DNA of 64,000 bases from Gelatoporia subvermispora B (GCA_000320605.2 KB445820.1:1-64000), one strand, 5' to 3'. Shown: positions 12,667-25,102, counted from the stretch's first letter. A program made the numbers and translations. Notes: generated from the letters alone by a model not told the origin.

Positions 12667-15109
12667 CTAGGCTGCGACCTTGACCTTCGCGCCGACGGTC
12701 TGGATGTCCACCGACAGCAAATCCTAAAAGGGCATGGATAAGTTGGCTACTCTGACTCTAGCGTCCTGAATTCGTGAACTGTTTACATACCTTGCCGGCT
12801 CTGAGTTCTGCAGGCGACGGCATGAGGCCGAGGCGCAGAAGCTCGGAAGCCTTGCTGACGACTGGGTCCCTTTGCATACTGCGCAATCTCAGTACCAGCG
12901 GACCCTGCGTCAAATAGCAGAGAACTCGCCTTGCAACAGCAACAACCTTGTTGTCCTTGACATAGTATGCAACGAACTATCCGCCACGTTTCAACACAGC
13001 CTATACCCGGCTCAAATCCCATACTCACCTTCATCTCATCGGTGCTACCATTGATAATGACGTCGTCGAAGCCAGCGCCGACACCGCAGTAGCGCAATTG
13101 CTGTCCCTCTACATACAACATCAGCATCCAGCCGGACAGGTAGACTACAAATCTGCTCACGTGCACTCCAAAACACCGGGACCTTGACAAACGGTTGTCC
13201 CTTGCCTTCCGCGATTGTCTTGCCCACCGCGCGTCCGTGATTGCCCGCAACGTTCCAGTGCTCGATCCTCCTCAGTTCGCCAGTCCCGGGCTGAGGGTAC
13301 ATCGCAATATCGCCTGCGCACTACGCTTCAGAACGATCCCTGTTCAACAGCCCGCTCGATGTTGACATACCGATTGCATAAACATCCTTGAGGCCCTTGA
13401 CCTGTAGAAACTCGTCGACATGCACGGCGCCGCTTCTATCGACGACCTCTTCGAAGCCCTTGCTCGCCTTGAGGTATTCGGTTGCAGGCGCAACACCAAC
13501 ACCCATCAAGACGACGTCCGCGGGGAGCGTCACCGACTCTCCAGACTCATACGTGACGACAACCGCGCCCGCGAGCGACGGATTGCTGTCCGAGGGAATA
13601 ATCTTGCCGACCTTGCTCTTCATGTGGAACTTGACGCCCTTGCTCTCGTGGAACTGCGTATACTCAGCTTTGTCTACATGGATGCTGCATCGAGGTAGAC
13701 AAACCTTCTTGAGACCTGCGCCGACCTCTCTGCCCAGAACGAGCTCAAAGGGGAATTCTTCCTGGCCTACGACGTCGATCGACGCGAGCTTGCGCTGTGT
13801 AACTGCGGCAACGAGTTCCATGCTGATGAATGACGATCCGATCACGACTAAGCGCTTGCCCTCCTTGACCGCTGTCAAAATCTCAGCACCTCCGCACACG
13901 AAGGTCACCCTCCACACATACCCGCGTCAATCTTCTTCGCGTCCTCCACCCCACGCAGGGTGAGCACATTCGCAAGATCTTTTCCGTCAATCGGGAGACG
14001 CCGTGGCACACCGCCCGTCGCGAGGATGAGTGTGTCATATGTAACGCGCTCCTGGTTTGGACCGACGACGACCGCCTTGCTCGCGAGGTCAACCGCGGTG
14101 ACCTCCGTGCCTGTGCGCAGGTCGACTCCGTATTTGGCCTTGAGCTCTGCCGCGGGGCGCCACTCGAGCTTGGCTGTGTCCGTCACGAGCGCCTTGCTCA
14201 ACTTCGTGCGGTCAATCGGGCTGTATGTCTCGCGGGAGAGTACCGTGATGGGACCGTTGAAGCCGTGCTGCGGCACGCCAGGGTCAGCAGTCCGACCGCC
14301 GAAAACGCAATATGCGTGTGACTGGCTCACACACCTCGCGCAGACTCTCGATGCAGTGGTATGCGCCACTGCCACCACCCACGATCACGACGCCCTTGCC
14401 ACTGCCCGCGCCGGTCGCGAGAAGCTTGGGGTGACGGGACATGTTCTTCTTGAGCGTGCTCTCTGCGTCAGCTGTGACGTAAATCTTGCCGTTCTCGACG
14501 TGCGCCTTGAATGAGTGGAGCGCAGAGGGTGCCGGTGCATCCTCTGCGATTTTTAGCCTCAGGGGAATGTTCATACATATACTAGGTTTTTATCACGCAC
14601 CGATGTCGCCTGTGCAGACGCTGAAGCAGGCTATACGCGCCGTTAGCGAAATTTATTCGGGATGCAGCTGCTCTGGCACTGACCGCCGTGCCACGGACTG
14701 AAATCCACGTGCGTAATCAGTGTCAATCGATGCAGCTAATCATAGCTGAAGTCAGAACTCACCAGACGACTCTGCCGTCCGCGGTGAGTACACCTTTCGC
14801 GAGCGGCGCGCCATAGTGTGTGCAGAACGCACTCGTCGCGTGAATCTTGTCGCCAAGTCGCGAGACGAGGACCTTACCCTCACCCTCAAAGTCGACTTGT
14901 TTCCTGCAAACGCTCTCCGTCAGTACCCATCGCACGCCGCTCACGCTATACACGTACATTTCTCCATCCTTCAATTCGGACTCGTCTAGCACGGCAATGG
15001 TCTTGAGCGACATGGCACGAAGGGGTGGATGTATGCGGCGTAAAGAAGATGCAAGAGGGGATTTGAGAGCTGAGTGTGTGCGAGAAAAGAGGATGCTGAT
15101 CAAGGACAT
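12667..15109 (-). CDS. Rieske [2Fe-2S] / apoptosis-inducing-factor-like oxidoreductase
   Basis: AIFM3/AIFL-type flavoprotein with an N-terminal Rieske domain fused to an FAD/NAD(P)-binding reductase. Thirteen exons give 588 aa: 15109-14958, 14903-14763, 14697-14684, 14630-14601, 14543-14335, 14267-13922, 13871-13705, 13653-13371, 13313-13161, 13108-13029, 12976-12930, 12878-12791, 12723-12667. Rieske ligands are CTHYGAP and CPWHG. GGGSGA is the FAD dinucleotide motif and VIGSSFIS the NAD(P) site; YAIGD is the late FAD-contact motif. The first 32 residues are Arg/Ser-rich without acids, like a mitochondrial presequence. A later start at 15013 (MSLKT) would remove it. Exon 3 has only 14 bases and encodes most of CPWHG. 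Intron 11 has a GC donor (12929-12928). Intron 7 (13704-13654) is 51 bp, in frame and stop-free, so it could be retained. Confidence 0.87.
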
Positions 15110-16068
15110 ACAGTGAGTTCGCACTGCGCACGGAGGATGCCTGGGTCACTGCATCGGTCGCGCCGATGTCGTCATGCCGCGGACGCTCGGCCAATCACAG
15201 CTCCCTCATTTTGAACGGCGCCTCGATGTCCTAGGCGTCTACTAATTGGCGCCCATCCGAATGATCGGCGCAGCCAACGCTTATCCAAGGTCTGCAGCAT
15301 ATGACGAGAGGTCCGGTCAGCACTAAGTCAGTACTGACTTGGTTGATGGTTATACCACGAGAATTGGGATATTCATGCTTACATGGCTAGCAGGCGTGAA
15401 TTTCGATAGCATGCTGGTTTGTCGATTAATGCAAGACGACGGTCATTGTATCATGGAGACTTTGGTTCATGTTGAGAAACGAATACGGCACGTCGACGGA
15501 GCTAGTGGCCAGTAGTCTGGGCGAGGCATCCTCGTCACCGGTGGTGTCGTATAGTGATCAGCACCGGGCCACGTCGTTGAGCACAGGGGAGAAGCGTGCT
15601 AACCGCTATCCGTGGACAGCGCCAAGAACGCGCGCGTACATCGAGTTCGTCTCCACCGAGGGAGCATAGAGGACAGAGGCCAGATGAGTGCGGCCGACAG
15701 CCTCAGTACAGAGGGCGCAGGAAATTGAGTGGGGGACGATGACAGTTTGGATGAAAGAGAGAAGGGAGCCTCGCGGGGATTCTTATGGTCGAGGATGGGT
15801 ACTCGATCGTTTGGTGAACACAATATTGACATACTTCTCCGCACCTGTGGTTCGCTCTGTTCACCGCCGTGTATAGTAGCTGGTCTTGTTTCTGCACGAT
15901 GAAACGATTCCTTGAGGAAGCTTCCGTTCATCGACAATCCAATGGTCGCGGAACATCATGATGAACATATCTATACAGTATAATTACATGAATTTTAACT
16001 CATTTAACGGAACTTTTCGCAACCAAAGGTACAGTAAGCACCCCCATGTTTTAAAGGGGAGCTCGACT
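15110..16068. other. Intergenic region
   Basis: Nearly 1 kb between the start of the Rieske/AIF gene and the 3' end of the isochorismatase-like gene. The reading frames at 15599-15937 and 15688-15876 overlap on opposite strands and show nothing recognisable. Confidence 0.45.
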
Positions 16069-17186
16069 CTACAGTGAACTGCGGGGTACGAGTGCATTAA
16101 GTGCCGTCCGTGTCGTAGGTTGCGCGGCCTTAACAGCAGCAGTGAACTCCTTGAACTGCGGGCGAGATGAGTCCGCTAGAAGTTGTGTGAGTAAACAAGA
16201 TTATAAGAGTTATGGCATGTGCCAGAAAACGAAATGTGGACATTTACCCATGAGCTCGAAGGTCACTGTTTCACTAGTAGTAATGACAGCCCCCGCATGG
16301 CGGAGGCGCGCAAGGGCAAGGGGAGACTCCTGGGGGTTCGAACTCGAAACACCGTCGGCGAGAACGTGGACTGCGTAGCCGGCTGCAAGTAGATCTAGGG
16401 CGGTCTGTGCGATGCATATATGCGCCTATATCAATCCGTTAGCCCCAAATCGCTCTTTAGTCTCGCGAGCAGTTGACCGCAAGTAGAGAACGTGAGGGGG
16501 TACTGGTATGACGTGAACAAACCTCAATGCCGAACAATACAACTGCCTTTGTCTCCCTCCTGTTCAGTTCCTCGAGGACTGGTGGGACTGCCATCGAGAA
16601 AAGGGTTTTGGGGAACGTGCCAACGTGCAGTTTGTCGAGAGGAGCCAGATCGAGCTCTGGAACAGTGCTTCCAAGAGCTAGTAAGAAACACCATAATTAC
16701 AGTGATGCATTCCAATAGAGGTAACAGAACAGTTGCCAGGGTCCAGGGTTTCAGCATTAGCTTGCCAGTAGATACCGTAGTGAGGTGCAGAGGCGCACCA
16801 CGCGGATTGTGTTCAGTCACAATCACAGGAACAGATAGAATCTATGGTACCAAACTTCCAGTTAGTCTCTAAGACTATCACCGCATCACACACATATAAA
16901 ACCAAAAGTAGTACGTACCTTCGCGAATGTGAGCATCTTGGACGCGGTCGAAACCATCGCGTCAAATTCATGTACCAGCTCGCCTACAGGCGCACAATGG
17001 CGTAGCAGAGAGCGATGATGTTGAAAGACACCGATCACAGTTCGATCCATAACACACAAAACTGAGTTTCTGCAAGGCCCCCCAGCTGAAAGGGGTGGAC
17101 ATACGGAAACGGGTTTGTATGTCGCATACGAGGAATACCGTCGACCTGGCTTCCAGTCGCGTCAACCTAGACACTGGTGTGCACAT
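16069..17186 (-). CDS. Isochorismatase-like cysteine hydrolase (ISOC1/2 type)
   Basis: Member of the cysteine-hydrolase fold shared with YcaC and human ISOC1/2; the natural substrate is unknown. Six exons give 209 aa, the usual length: 17186-17105, 16983-16919, 16841-16799, 16677-16523, 16425-16248, 16175-16069. CDIQTRFR carries the catalytic Asp and GIEAHICI the catalytic Cys. The conserved ADGVSS and TTSE motifs follow. The position normally held by the catalytic Lys (TEQxPKxLG in relatives) reads TEHNPRALG, that is Arg. The start at 17186 is the only Met that gives the short N-terminus normal for the family. No signal peptide is seen, so it is probably cytosolic or peroxisomal. Confidence 0.85.
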
Positions 17187-18653
17187 TTTCTCTAGTTCTG
17201 CGCTGTTCTCAGTTGCAACTTTGAGGTTGTGAGGGCCTACTGGGTACTCTGTCGGTCTTTGGGGCAAAACGAATCGATGGGACGTGAGCTAGGGGGGTGC
17301 TCCGTTCAGAAACAGTTTCTGGGAGATCCGGGCCGGAACGCCACTTCACTGTTCGGGCGCTCCTTCGAACCCTGGCAGGACCCTCGGTGACCATATTCGA
17401 CTCGTCCTAACTGAACCTTATTGCATCTTTTTCAATCAGTTGCTGTCTATATACTAGATACATACTTGAATCTTGCTGGTCATAGTCCAATGCACAAGTC
17501 AAATCGCTGTCATTCTCAAGGTCCAGTCTCAGCATCCTAAAACCGGCCAAAAGTACCTGACACCTTGAGGAGGGTAAAACCAACCTCTATGACTGATCCG
17601 CTGTTTTGTCCTACCTCCTTAAAGGCCTGATATCTGATACTGCACAAACATGATACAGCAATAACATTAACAGCAGTGTAATATTCACTATTCAGCCATG
17701 CGAAATCATATCGAAATCAGTCTAAGGCCTAACGTAGTTGAGGAAGATCTGGTTGAAGCGAACCTCAGATGGCATGAGGTACGAATGCGAATACTCGTCA
17801 GTGATAACCAAGAAACATCCAGCAATGTCACCCACTTACAGGGCTCTTCAGCGCACAGCTTCCTCATCCCGGCGTTTACCCTTAAGCATGTTACCATGTG
17901 CGCCATGATTTATTCCACGTCCTCGCACGTTGCTCCTCCTCCGGTTTCACTGCATCGTCTTCCTCGCATCTTCATATTGAGAAGAACGATCCAGACATCC
18001 GCGGCCTTTCTCATGGCGCTCTGCCGGGGCCCGCCACCCTATTGAACGGTATCCCCGCGCCGCGCGGCCGCCGTTGCGCAGGGCGACGCACTGCGTCATT
18101 TCCGTGCTCCGTGCATCTGCTATCCCGTGACGATTTCAATTAGATGAAGCTTGTCTCATACTCGCCAAGTATGATTGTGTCTCGCTTCATTCACTACCGA
18201 CATCACTAGTCCGAAGTACTAGCGTTTACACTTACAGCCGCTGCAGGACGAGTCTCCTGATTTCATGCTGGACAAATACCCAAACGAGATACTCAAGCTT
18301 CTGAGGATGTTCCAGGCGGTGGCTGAATCTCGTCGATATTGCTCCACAATGTAGTGGCCGCCGCTTTCTTGAACCGTACAATGGCTGCTCAAGATGTACC
18401 CGACGTTCGACCGATGACCCGACACATCAGTCTCTGCATGCAGTCATGCCACCTTAGCGGGTCATTCGCAAGACAGATGAATGTACTTGGCCCGTTCATT
18501 CTGCGGGCCGTCTTCATCTGTAGCGCAAGTAGCTTATTCTCAGATGCCGCTGACTTGCGGAGGCTTTACTGTTCGTTCCTCGTATATAAAACAGGTCCTC
18601 AGCAAGTGGCCCCCTCAGATCCCAGCCGTTGAAGGATCACCCTGCTGGTCGCC
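17187..18653. promoter_or_regulatory. Divergent intergenic region, TATA box near 18583
   Basis: A 1.5-kb region lies between two divergent genes, isochorismatase-like (-) and CE15 esterase (+). TATATAAA at 18583-18590 lies 64 bases before the CE15 start and is the best core promoter visible. No coding frame can be supported, including the open frame at 17698-18045. Confidence 0.5.
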
Positions 18654-19944
18654 ATGAAGTTCTCTGCAGCAGTACAGCTCAGCTTGGCCCTCACATTCCT
18701 GCAAGGCGTTCGCGCCGTACCGCAGGCTTTCCCTAGTCCCTCGGCCTCATGCTCCACCCCCTCTACCGTCGCCGGTTTCAACAACTCGGCACTCCCTAAC
18801 CCCTTCATCTTCAACGAAGGCACTCCCGTCCAGACCGTCGAAGATTGGTCATGCCGTCGTGCCCAGATTTCTGCACTCATCCAGGGCTACGAGGCCGGTG
18901 AGCTTCCGGGACCGCCTGACTCGTTCTCGGGATCATTCTCCCTGTCGGGCACGCGTGGCACACTTTCAATTACCGCTCGTAATGGTGGCAATTCGATTTC
19001 GTTTTCAAGTACGATCACATATCCCTCGGGCACGGCTCCGGCGGCAGGTTGGCCGTTGGTCATTGCATATGAGGGCGGTAGCATTCCTATCCCGAGCGGG
19101 GTAAGTGGTGCATCGTCTTAAGCACCTGCTCTGATAGCTCATCGAACGAGATGAATAGTTCGCTGTACTGAGCTACAGCAACTCCAATATGGCGGAGCAA
19201 AATGACGCGTCGAGCCGTGGACAGGGCCTGTTCTACGAGCTCTACGGGACGAACGCGACAGCGAGCGCGATGACTGCATGGGTGTGGGGTGTCAGCCGCA
19301 TCATCGACGTGCTCGAGACGACGCCGGCGGCGAAGATCAATATCGACGCGATCGCAGTGACGGGCTGCTCGCGCGACGGAAAGGGCGCGCTGATGGCGGG
19401 GGCGTTTGAGCCGCGCATCGCGCTCACAATCCCGCAGGAGTCCGGGTCGGGCGGCGACGCGTGCTGGCGTCTGTCACTCTGGGAGCAGGACAACGGCTCC
19501 GTCGTTCAGACCGCCACCGAGATTGTGACCGAGAACGTCTGGTTCTCGAGCAATTTCGCAAATTACGTGGACAACCTGAGCGTGCTCCCAATCGACCACC
19601 ACCTTCTCGCGGCGATGGTCGCCCCCCGCGCGCTCGTCTCGTTCGAGAATACGGACTTTGCGTGGCTCAGCCCACTCAGCAGCTTCGGATGTATGACCGC
19701 CGCGCACACGGTCTTCCAGGCGCTCGGTATCCCGCAGAACCATGGTTTCGAGCAAATTGGAGGGCATGAGCACTGCGCCTGGCCTGCCAACCTCACCGCA
19801 TCGCTCGATGCGTTCTTCGACAGGTTTATCCTCAACGAGACGAGCACCAGCACGAACTTCTTCTCGACCAACGACGTGTTCTACGGCGTGCCATGGAATC
19901 AGTCTCAATGGATCAACTGGACCACGCCCACGCTCACGCAGTGA
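18654..19944 (+). CDS. 4-O-methyl-glucuronoyl methylesterase (CE15)
   Basis: Secreted esterase that cleaves the ester bond between xylan glucuronic acid and lignin alcohols. Exons 18654-19100 and 19159-19944 give 410 aa. [21 protein letters not shown] is a clear signal peptide. The mature protein starts directly with the catalytic domain, without a CBM1. [10 protein letters not shown] contains the nucleophile Ser, PQESGSGG the Glu and GGHEHC the His of the triad. [15 protein letters not shown] is a conserved family block. The 58-bp intron falls after the GGSIPIPSG segment. Codon use in exon 2 is strongly GC-rich at third positions, which suggests high expression. The enzyme would act with xylanases and the AA14 oxidase 13 kb away. 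Confidence 0.93.
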
Positions 19945-20225
19945 GTGCCCGAATAACGTGGCGGGGTTCGCGGATCATTATCACTGTTATGGTGGGACGC
20001 TCGGAGATTCGCGATGTACACTATTGTCCTTTCTTCATATACATTTGTGAAAATTCATTTGTGACCATGATCTTTGGAAGCACGGAAGTGATATAATGCG
20101 AAGGACGAAGGATCACATTTCGTTACGGAAATGAAAGTGCCGCATCGCGCATGAAGTACTGAACGCCCGCACTAAACGCCCGTAGAGTGCTTCAATTGTG
20201 ATTCGCACGCCTCGCAAGGAAACTC

Positions 20226-20251
20226 CGCTTCCTAACTACGCTTCCTGACTA
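20226..20251. repeat. Two-copy 13-bp direct repeat
   Basis: CGCTTCCTAACTA (20226-20238) is followed immediately by CGCTTCCTGACTA (20239-20251). It lies in the 455-bp spacer between the CE15 gene and carboxypeptidase C and may be a regulatory site or chance. The spacer otherwise contains no gene. Confidence 0.6.
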
Positions 20252-20399
20252 CGCGTCGGCCATGCTGGTCCGATTGTTGAACAGCTGCGCAACTAGGACA
20301 GCTGATTCGATTGCACCAGTTAAGACGAGCAACGCAGACGCTGTTCAGTAACTCTTCGACCCAACCCCGTTCCACAAAGGGTGCCGCAGAGGTCGCCCC

Positions 20400-23377
20400 A
20401 TGATGGAGCTACTCGCCGCCCTGCTGGCCGTGCTGGCTATATGTACTTCCATCCGAGGCCAAGTGGAACCTGTACCTGCAACCCTGGGCTTCCCACACGA
20501 GTACCCTGGGATTCCCAGCGGCTCGTTCAGCACCCAGTGGCAGTCCTGTGAGTTGCAAAGGAGCCTGGGAACGACACTGAGACTCATATTGTAACGTCCC
20601 AGACTACGAGGTCACCGATCCACTTCCAAACGTGTCGTTTAGCCTCCCTCACAGCTATGCTGGGAACATACCCGTGAATCGGCCTGGACACCCGAATGAC
20701 ACTCTATTCTTTTGGGGATTCGACAAGAAAGGAACGAACGGTTCTCTTGCTAATGCGAATAGCACGGATCCTTGGCTACTTTGGTTGAATGGCGGGTGGG
20801 TCAGGATGCTTGGAAATTCGCCGACCGAAGCTGAAATGATTGCCCTTAGTCCAGGTTCTTCGAGTATGATTGGACTCTTCACAGAGGTCAGCCCTTCACC
20901 ATGAAATGCGAATAGCGTCTAGACTGGTTTCTTATCAGCATGGCCCCATTCATGTTCTTGCTAACAACACGTTGGTTTCTAATGAGTTTGCATGGACAAA
21001 TCTCGTCGACGCCATCTACGTCGATCAACCCGTTGGTGTGTATCTGTCATATGGAACGTTTCATAGCAACATACTCATAGAACTACTACAGGCACAGGGT
21101 TCTCGACTGCAGACGCCACGGGATTTAGTAAGTGAAATACAGCGCTAATTAGATATGTGGGCTGATTTACGATTCGCAGTCGCCGATGAGGATCAGATGG
21201 CAGATGACTTCGTAAATTCATATTCGGGATACTAGCGCCAATGACGAGGAACTAATTCGAGACACATAGTTGGGCTTCTTGACAAATCTGGTGGCCATCT
21301 TCCCCGGTCTTGCAAGTAGGCCTCTCTATCTCACAGGCGAGAGCTATGCGGGAACATACATAGTAAGACAATTTAGTTCCGCCATGATGGCTTGGCGTAT
21401 CGCTGACACCGTCGAAGCCGTATATCACCAAGGGCATATTCTCAGCTCCAAACCCGCCTGTCAATTTACGAAGAATTGCTATGGGAGATGGCGCGATTGG
21501 CTCGCTAGCCGCCTTCGAGGAGCTTCCTGCTGTACGTCTAGTTTCGGATATCTACTGGCATACGTCTGACCGATCTTGTTATGAAGCTAAATGTCATCGA
21601 AACGTACCCACAAATCATCGGTTATGACACTGACGTTTTTGACTACTTCAAAGAACAGTGTGTCTTCTTCTTTTGCATGCTATAATTGGTCTTAACTATC
21701 TTGAATGATCAGGGAACATCTATGTGGATTTGACCTGAACTTCACCTATCCTCAGCAAGGAGGAACCTTCCCATCGCTCCAAGTTGTTGAGCCTACAGAT
21801 CGTGAAACCGATTTCGTTCAACTGTATGCGACAGGACGTAAGTCGTTGTTGCGGTCAATTGCAAGCAAGTACTATGCGCAGCCCAGCGCTGGCAGTCTAA
21901 GTGCCAGGGATGTGACCCCCGAAGTGAGGATGGCTAAGCGAGAACAGTGGAAGCGCGATCTGTCTGGTCGAGCTAATGGCACGATCGATCCTTGGTATGG
22001 CTGCTTCTTGTTCGACGAGATAACGGACTATGCCGTCAACTTCTCGTTCCCTTGGAGTAAGTGCAGGTTCCGTGTTGATTGCAGCGAGCTCATTATTGCG
22101 TTCAGCTGGCGGAGAATTCGACGTGAGGAGGTTTCCATAACTGCTACGTGGTTGATCTCTGATGCCTTTTTAGGTGTATGACATCCCCGACGGTACTGCG
22201 CCCGAACCAGACGTAACCCCGTTCGACTTCTTGAACAGTATGTCATCTTTCGTTATGACAGATCTTGTCAGTGAATGGGTCCTATAGACGACAAAACCCG
22301 GACTGCGCTGCATGCTCCCACTTCGATGAATTGGTCGTACTCGATTGAATATCCTTTCGAAAATAGCCCCGGTTCGTAAAAACCTTATAGCTCAACTCTC
22401 ACATACTCTGACGAGTCCTTCACACAGCTGACTCCAACGAGTTCGGAGATCCTAGTACGTGAACCAGTTTTTAGGGTCAATACTTCACGCTTAAGCATAT
22501 TTGCAATACGCCAGGCGTTGAGTGAGTTATTTTTGCTATTTGTTTTTGCACGTGGTTGATATTCGCACAGGCCGATGGCATTCCTGACAGAACTGGCATC
22601 AAATGCTAGCGCCAGGAACGTGTCAATTGTTTTCTACTCTGGAAATGACGACTCTCTTGTAAATCATCGCGGTACCGAAGGTGAGCACGAATTCTATGCT
22701 TCATTCAAATGACACCTTGCTTACCAGAGGTTGTAGTTGTTATTCAGGTAAGCTGCGTGGACCCCCTAGTACTCGGCTACGGTACTCAAGAGTATCGAAG
22801 AATATGACCTTCGGAGGGATCCAAGGTTTCACGAGACCGCCCTCGACCCCCTGGTTCAATGACGATGGAAGTTTCGCGGGCATTGTTCATCAAGAGCGCA
22901 ATGTGACATACGTACTCTTCCAAGGTGCTGGACATCTCGTAGCCCAATGGCAACCTGCTGCCGTACGTACCATCGCAGTCGTCACTTCATCAAGTAACCT
23001 CATCGATAAATTATGATATTCAGGCACTCACATTCCTGCGCGAGTTCATCCTCGGTTCGAACCAAACAGGGCTCGTGACGAACTCTGGGGTCGTAGGTGG
23101 AGAGAACGCCTCTTTCACAAACGATGTTCTTCCGGGTGGCGACGAGTTCTTCTTTGGGTCTAGCTCAACTGCAGGAACGACAACAGTCCCGTTGGCTACT
23201 CAACAGTCTTGGGCAAGCTTCCTCGCTACCGCTGTTCCAACCGCTTCCATTGTCGGCTCAGGTGCCGCGGCTGCGCAGACATCGTCATCGGCCAGCGGCG
23301 CTTGCTCTCTCGCTGTAGGGAAGCTGCCGATATTTGTGGTCTTGTTCTCTGCGTTTTCACTTCTTTTGCTACTCTGA
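20400..23377 (+). CDS. Secreted serine carboxypeptidase S10, copy C
   Basis: Third paralogue, in opposite orientation to A and B, 666 aa. Exons: 20400-20547, 20603-20795, 20850-20886, 20939-21035, 21092-21127, 21180-21211, 21270-21362, 21418-21531, 21587-21657, 21713-22056, 22106-22122, 22174-22237, 22288-22371, 22428-22454, 22515-22521, 22571-22680, 22737-22747, 22801-22962, 23024-23377. It has a signal peptide, NGGPGSSSMIG, GESYAG (nucleophile Ser), SGNDDSLV and GAGHLVAQWQP, then a Ser/Ala-rich stretch and a hydrophobic tail. Every intron position matches A and B, including the 7-base exon 15, so the copies arose by duplication of an intron-containing gene. All introns of C have GT donors. 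Exon 17 could also begin 9 bases earlier in frame. The start is 20400, with a second Met at 20403. Confidence 0.88.
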
Positions 23378-23795
23378 TGTATCAATGACTGGACGTAGCT
23401 GAACGCGGAGATGACGAAATGGACAATGAGTCGGAGTCAAGGACCCTGTTGTATGTTGTATTTGGAAATTGATGTCGCAGTCGGGGTCCGAGTCCTTGGA
23501 CCATGAGAATTCTAAAAAAAACATAAGTGCACTTCAACCGAAGGGCTACTGCCGCATTGTAGGAGGCCGCAGGTTTGTGGAAAGCCAAAAGACTCGAAAG
23601 CCTCGTGGCTTGCCGCGAACACGATGGCGGGAACGCCGGCCCGCTGATCGACGCCGCATGCCGACGACCTCAACGAGTGGGTTGTCGCTGATTCTGCATC
23701 AGCGCTCAACACCTCTGTTTCTTCGCTCCATACACTAGCTTCGGGTGGACTTAGGGCTCGACATCATCTCTGAACCGGCTGCATTCCCTCGAACA

Positions 23796-24455
23796 ATGTC
23801 CAGATCCAAAGAACCAACTCGCGCCCAGCTCTCCTCCCGCCTCGCCTATAACGCGCAAGTCCCAGCCTTCCTGCAGCGCATGCAGGCAAAGGTCGCCGGC
23901 GGAAGACCACTTGATGACGATGATGACGACGAGTATGGTAACGATGACGGTGAAGTGGATGAGTTCGGGCGCGAGCGCGTGCGTGCGAAACCGCCAGTAC
24001 CTGAGCGGCCAGAAAGCGACGCAGGGAGTGCGGACGAAGATGACGAAGATGAGCGGCCGCAGGTTGTCGTTCTTAGGGAGGGGAAGCATCTATCTGAGCG
24101 GGAGGCGGAGAATGAGAGACGGAAAGGTGCGGTGTCAAGCCTCTGGCTGGGCTGAGACTGGGAAAGCTGACGGCGCACAGCAAAGGGCCTATCTCCGCTG
24201 CCCGAAGCAGCCACTGCGCCCGTACCTGAGAACGGCAAGACATCTTCAAGGGAGCAGCCTGCCTCGAAGAAGACACAGTCACAAAGCTTGGCCTTCTCGT
24301 CTGGTAGTTCTGGCCCAAAGCGCGGCAGTGCGAAGCGCAAAGCAGTTGGCGACGCCGATGACGAGACTGCAGGCGAGGCAAAGCCGGCTGCAAGTACGAA
24401 GAAGAAACCAAAGAAAGCGCAGAAGAAGCTGCTATCATTCGGCGACGATGCATGA
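23796..24455 (+). CDS. DUF4604 protein (KIAA1143-like)
   Basis: Conserved small acidic/basic protein of unknown role. Exons 23796-24126 and 24181-24455 give 201 aa. The N-terminus has the family core (LAYNAQVPAFLQRM), then an Asp-rich run (codons GAT/GAC near 23918-23950), then the signature GKHLSEREAENERR. The C-terminal half is lysine-rich and probably disordered, ending KKLLSFGDDA. The start at 23796 puts the family core near the N-terminus; an upstream in-frame Met exists at 23745. The 282-codon frame on the opposite strand over this gene is a shadow of the acidic and basic runs. Confidence 0.82.
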
Positions 24456-24793
24456 CGGATACTTGTCTCCGCTCTTATGAGTCGTTCATGCCGATGGATC
24501 AGAGTACTTGTCAAATCTCGATATATCGTGCGTAGTTGCAGCTGCGAGCACCACATTCCGTAGGTCTGACGTTCATCTTTCGTTGAGCTTCCCGCATGAA
24601 GGTCAACCCTCAAGACTCCAGTGATGATCCAACGTTCTGCAATGTCTCTTCCACAGGTTATGTTGTCATGAGATATCGTTGACTCGACCGACATGTTCCC
24701 TGAGGATTTCCCGCCTCACAGGAGCTGATGTTCGCGGTGGACACCAGTACTGGGCATCCCCATAGATTGCTAAGAGCACAGGGCCGTTCACTG

Positions 24794-25010
24794 CTATCTG
24801 GTAGTGGTGGAGATTGCTGCGATGACGATCATACCTACCTGTACCTTCCCAGCCAATGTGAAGTGCCCCGTATGCTGCTCAGTCCCAGGTAGGATATGAT
24901 CTCCGTGAAATTTAGATGCGCACACGACATGTACCCCGCTTTGTCGCCGATCATACTCAGCCACGTGGCGGTGGTAGTGGCCCAAAATGGAATACTTTTG
25001 AGGGTCGAGG
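24794..25010 (-). other. Unrecognised open segment, possible exon
   Basis: One frame on the - strand reads HYHRHVAEYDRR, CASKFHGDHILP and GHFTLAGK before TAG at 24794. It is rich in His and Gly and looks more protein-like than its surroundings. It is preceded by a stop near 25030, and I could not join it to a credible start or second exon. It lies in the 647-bp gap between the DUF4604 gene and SDHAF3. It may be a fragment or chance. Confidence 0.2.
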
Positions 25011-25102
25011 ATCTTGACCTCTTACTTACGCCTTGGCCCATCAGCCCCTCACATATCTTCATTCTACATTTTGCCTCCTCCAGCCGTCACTGACTATCGG
25101 AT

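Noticed and set aside
13321..14378. Long + strand open frames over the Rieske/AIF gene (up to 191 codons)
   Set aside because: They are antisense shadows of GC-rich coding exons of the oxidoreductase.
23846..24694. 282-codon open frame on -, Ser-rich
   Set aside because: It is antisense to the Asp-rich and Lys-rich parts of the DUF4604 gene, whose two exons and family motifs are convincing.
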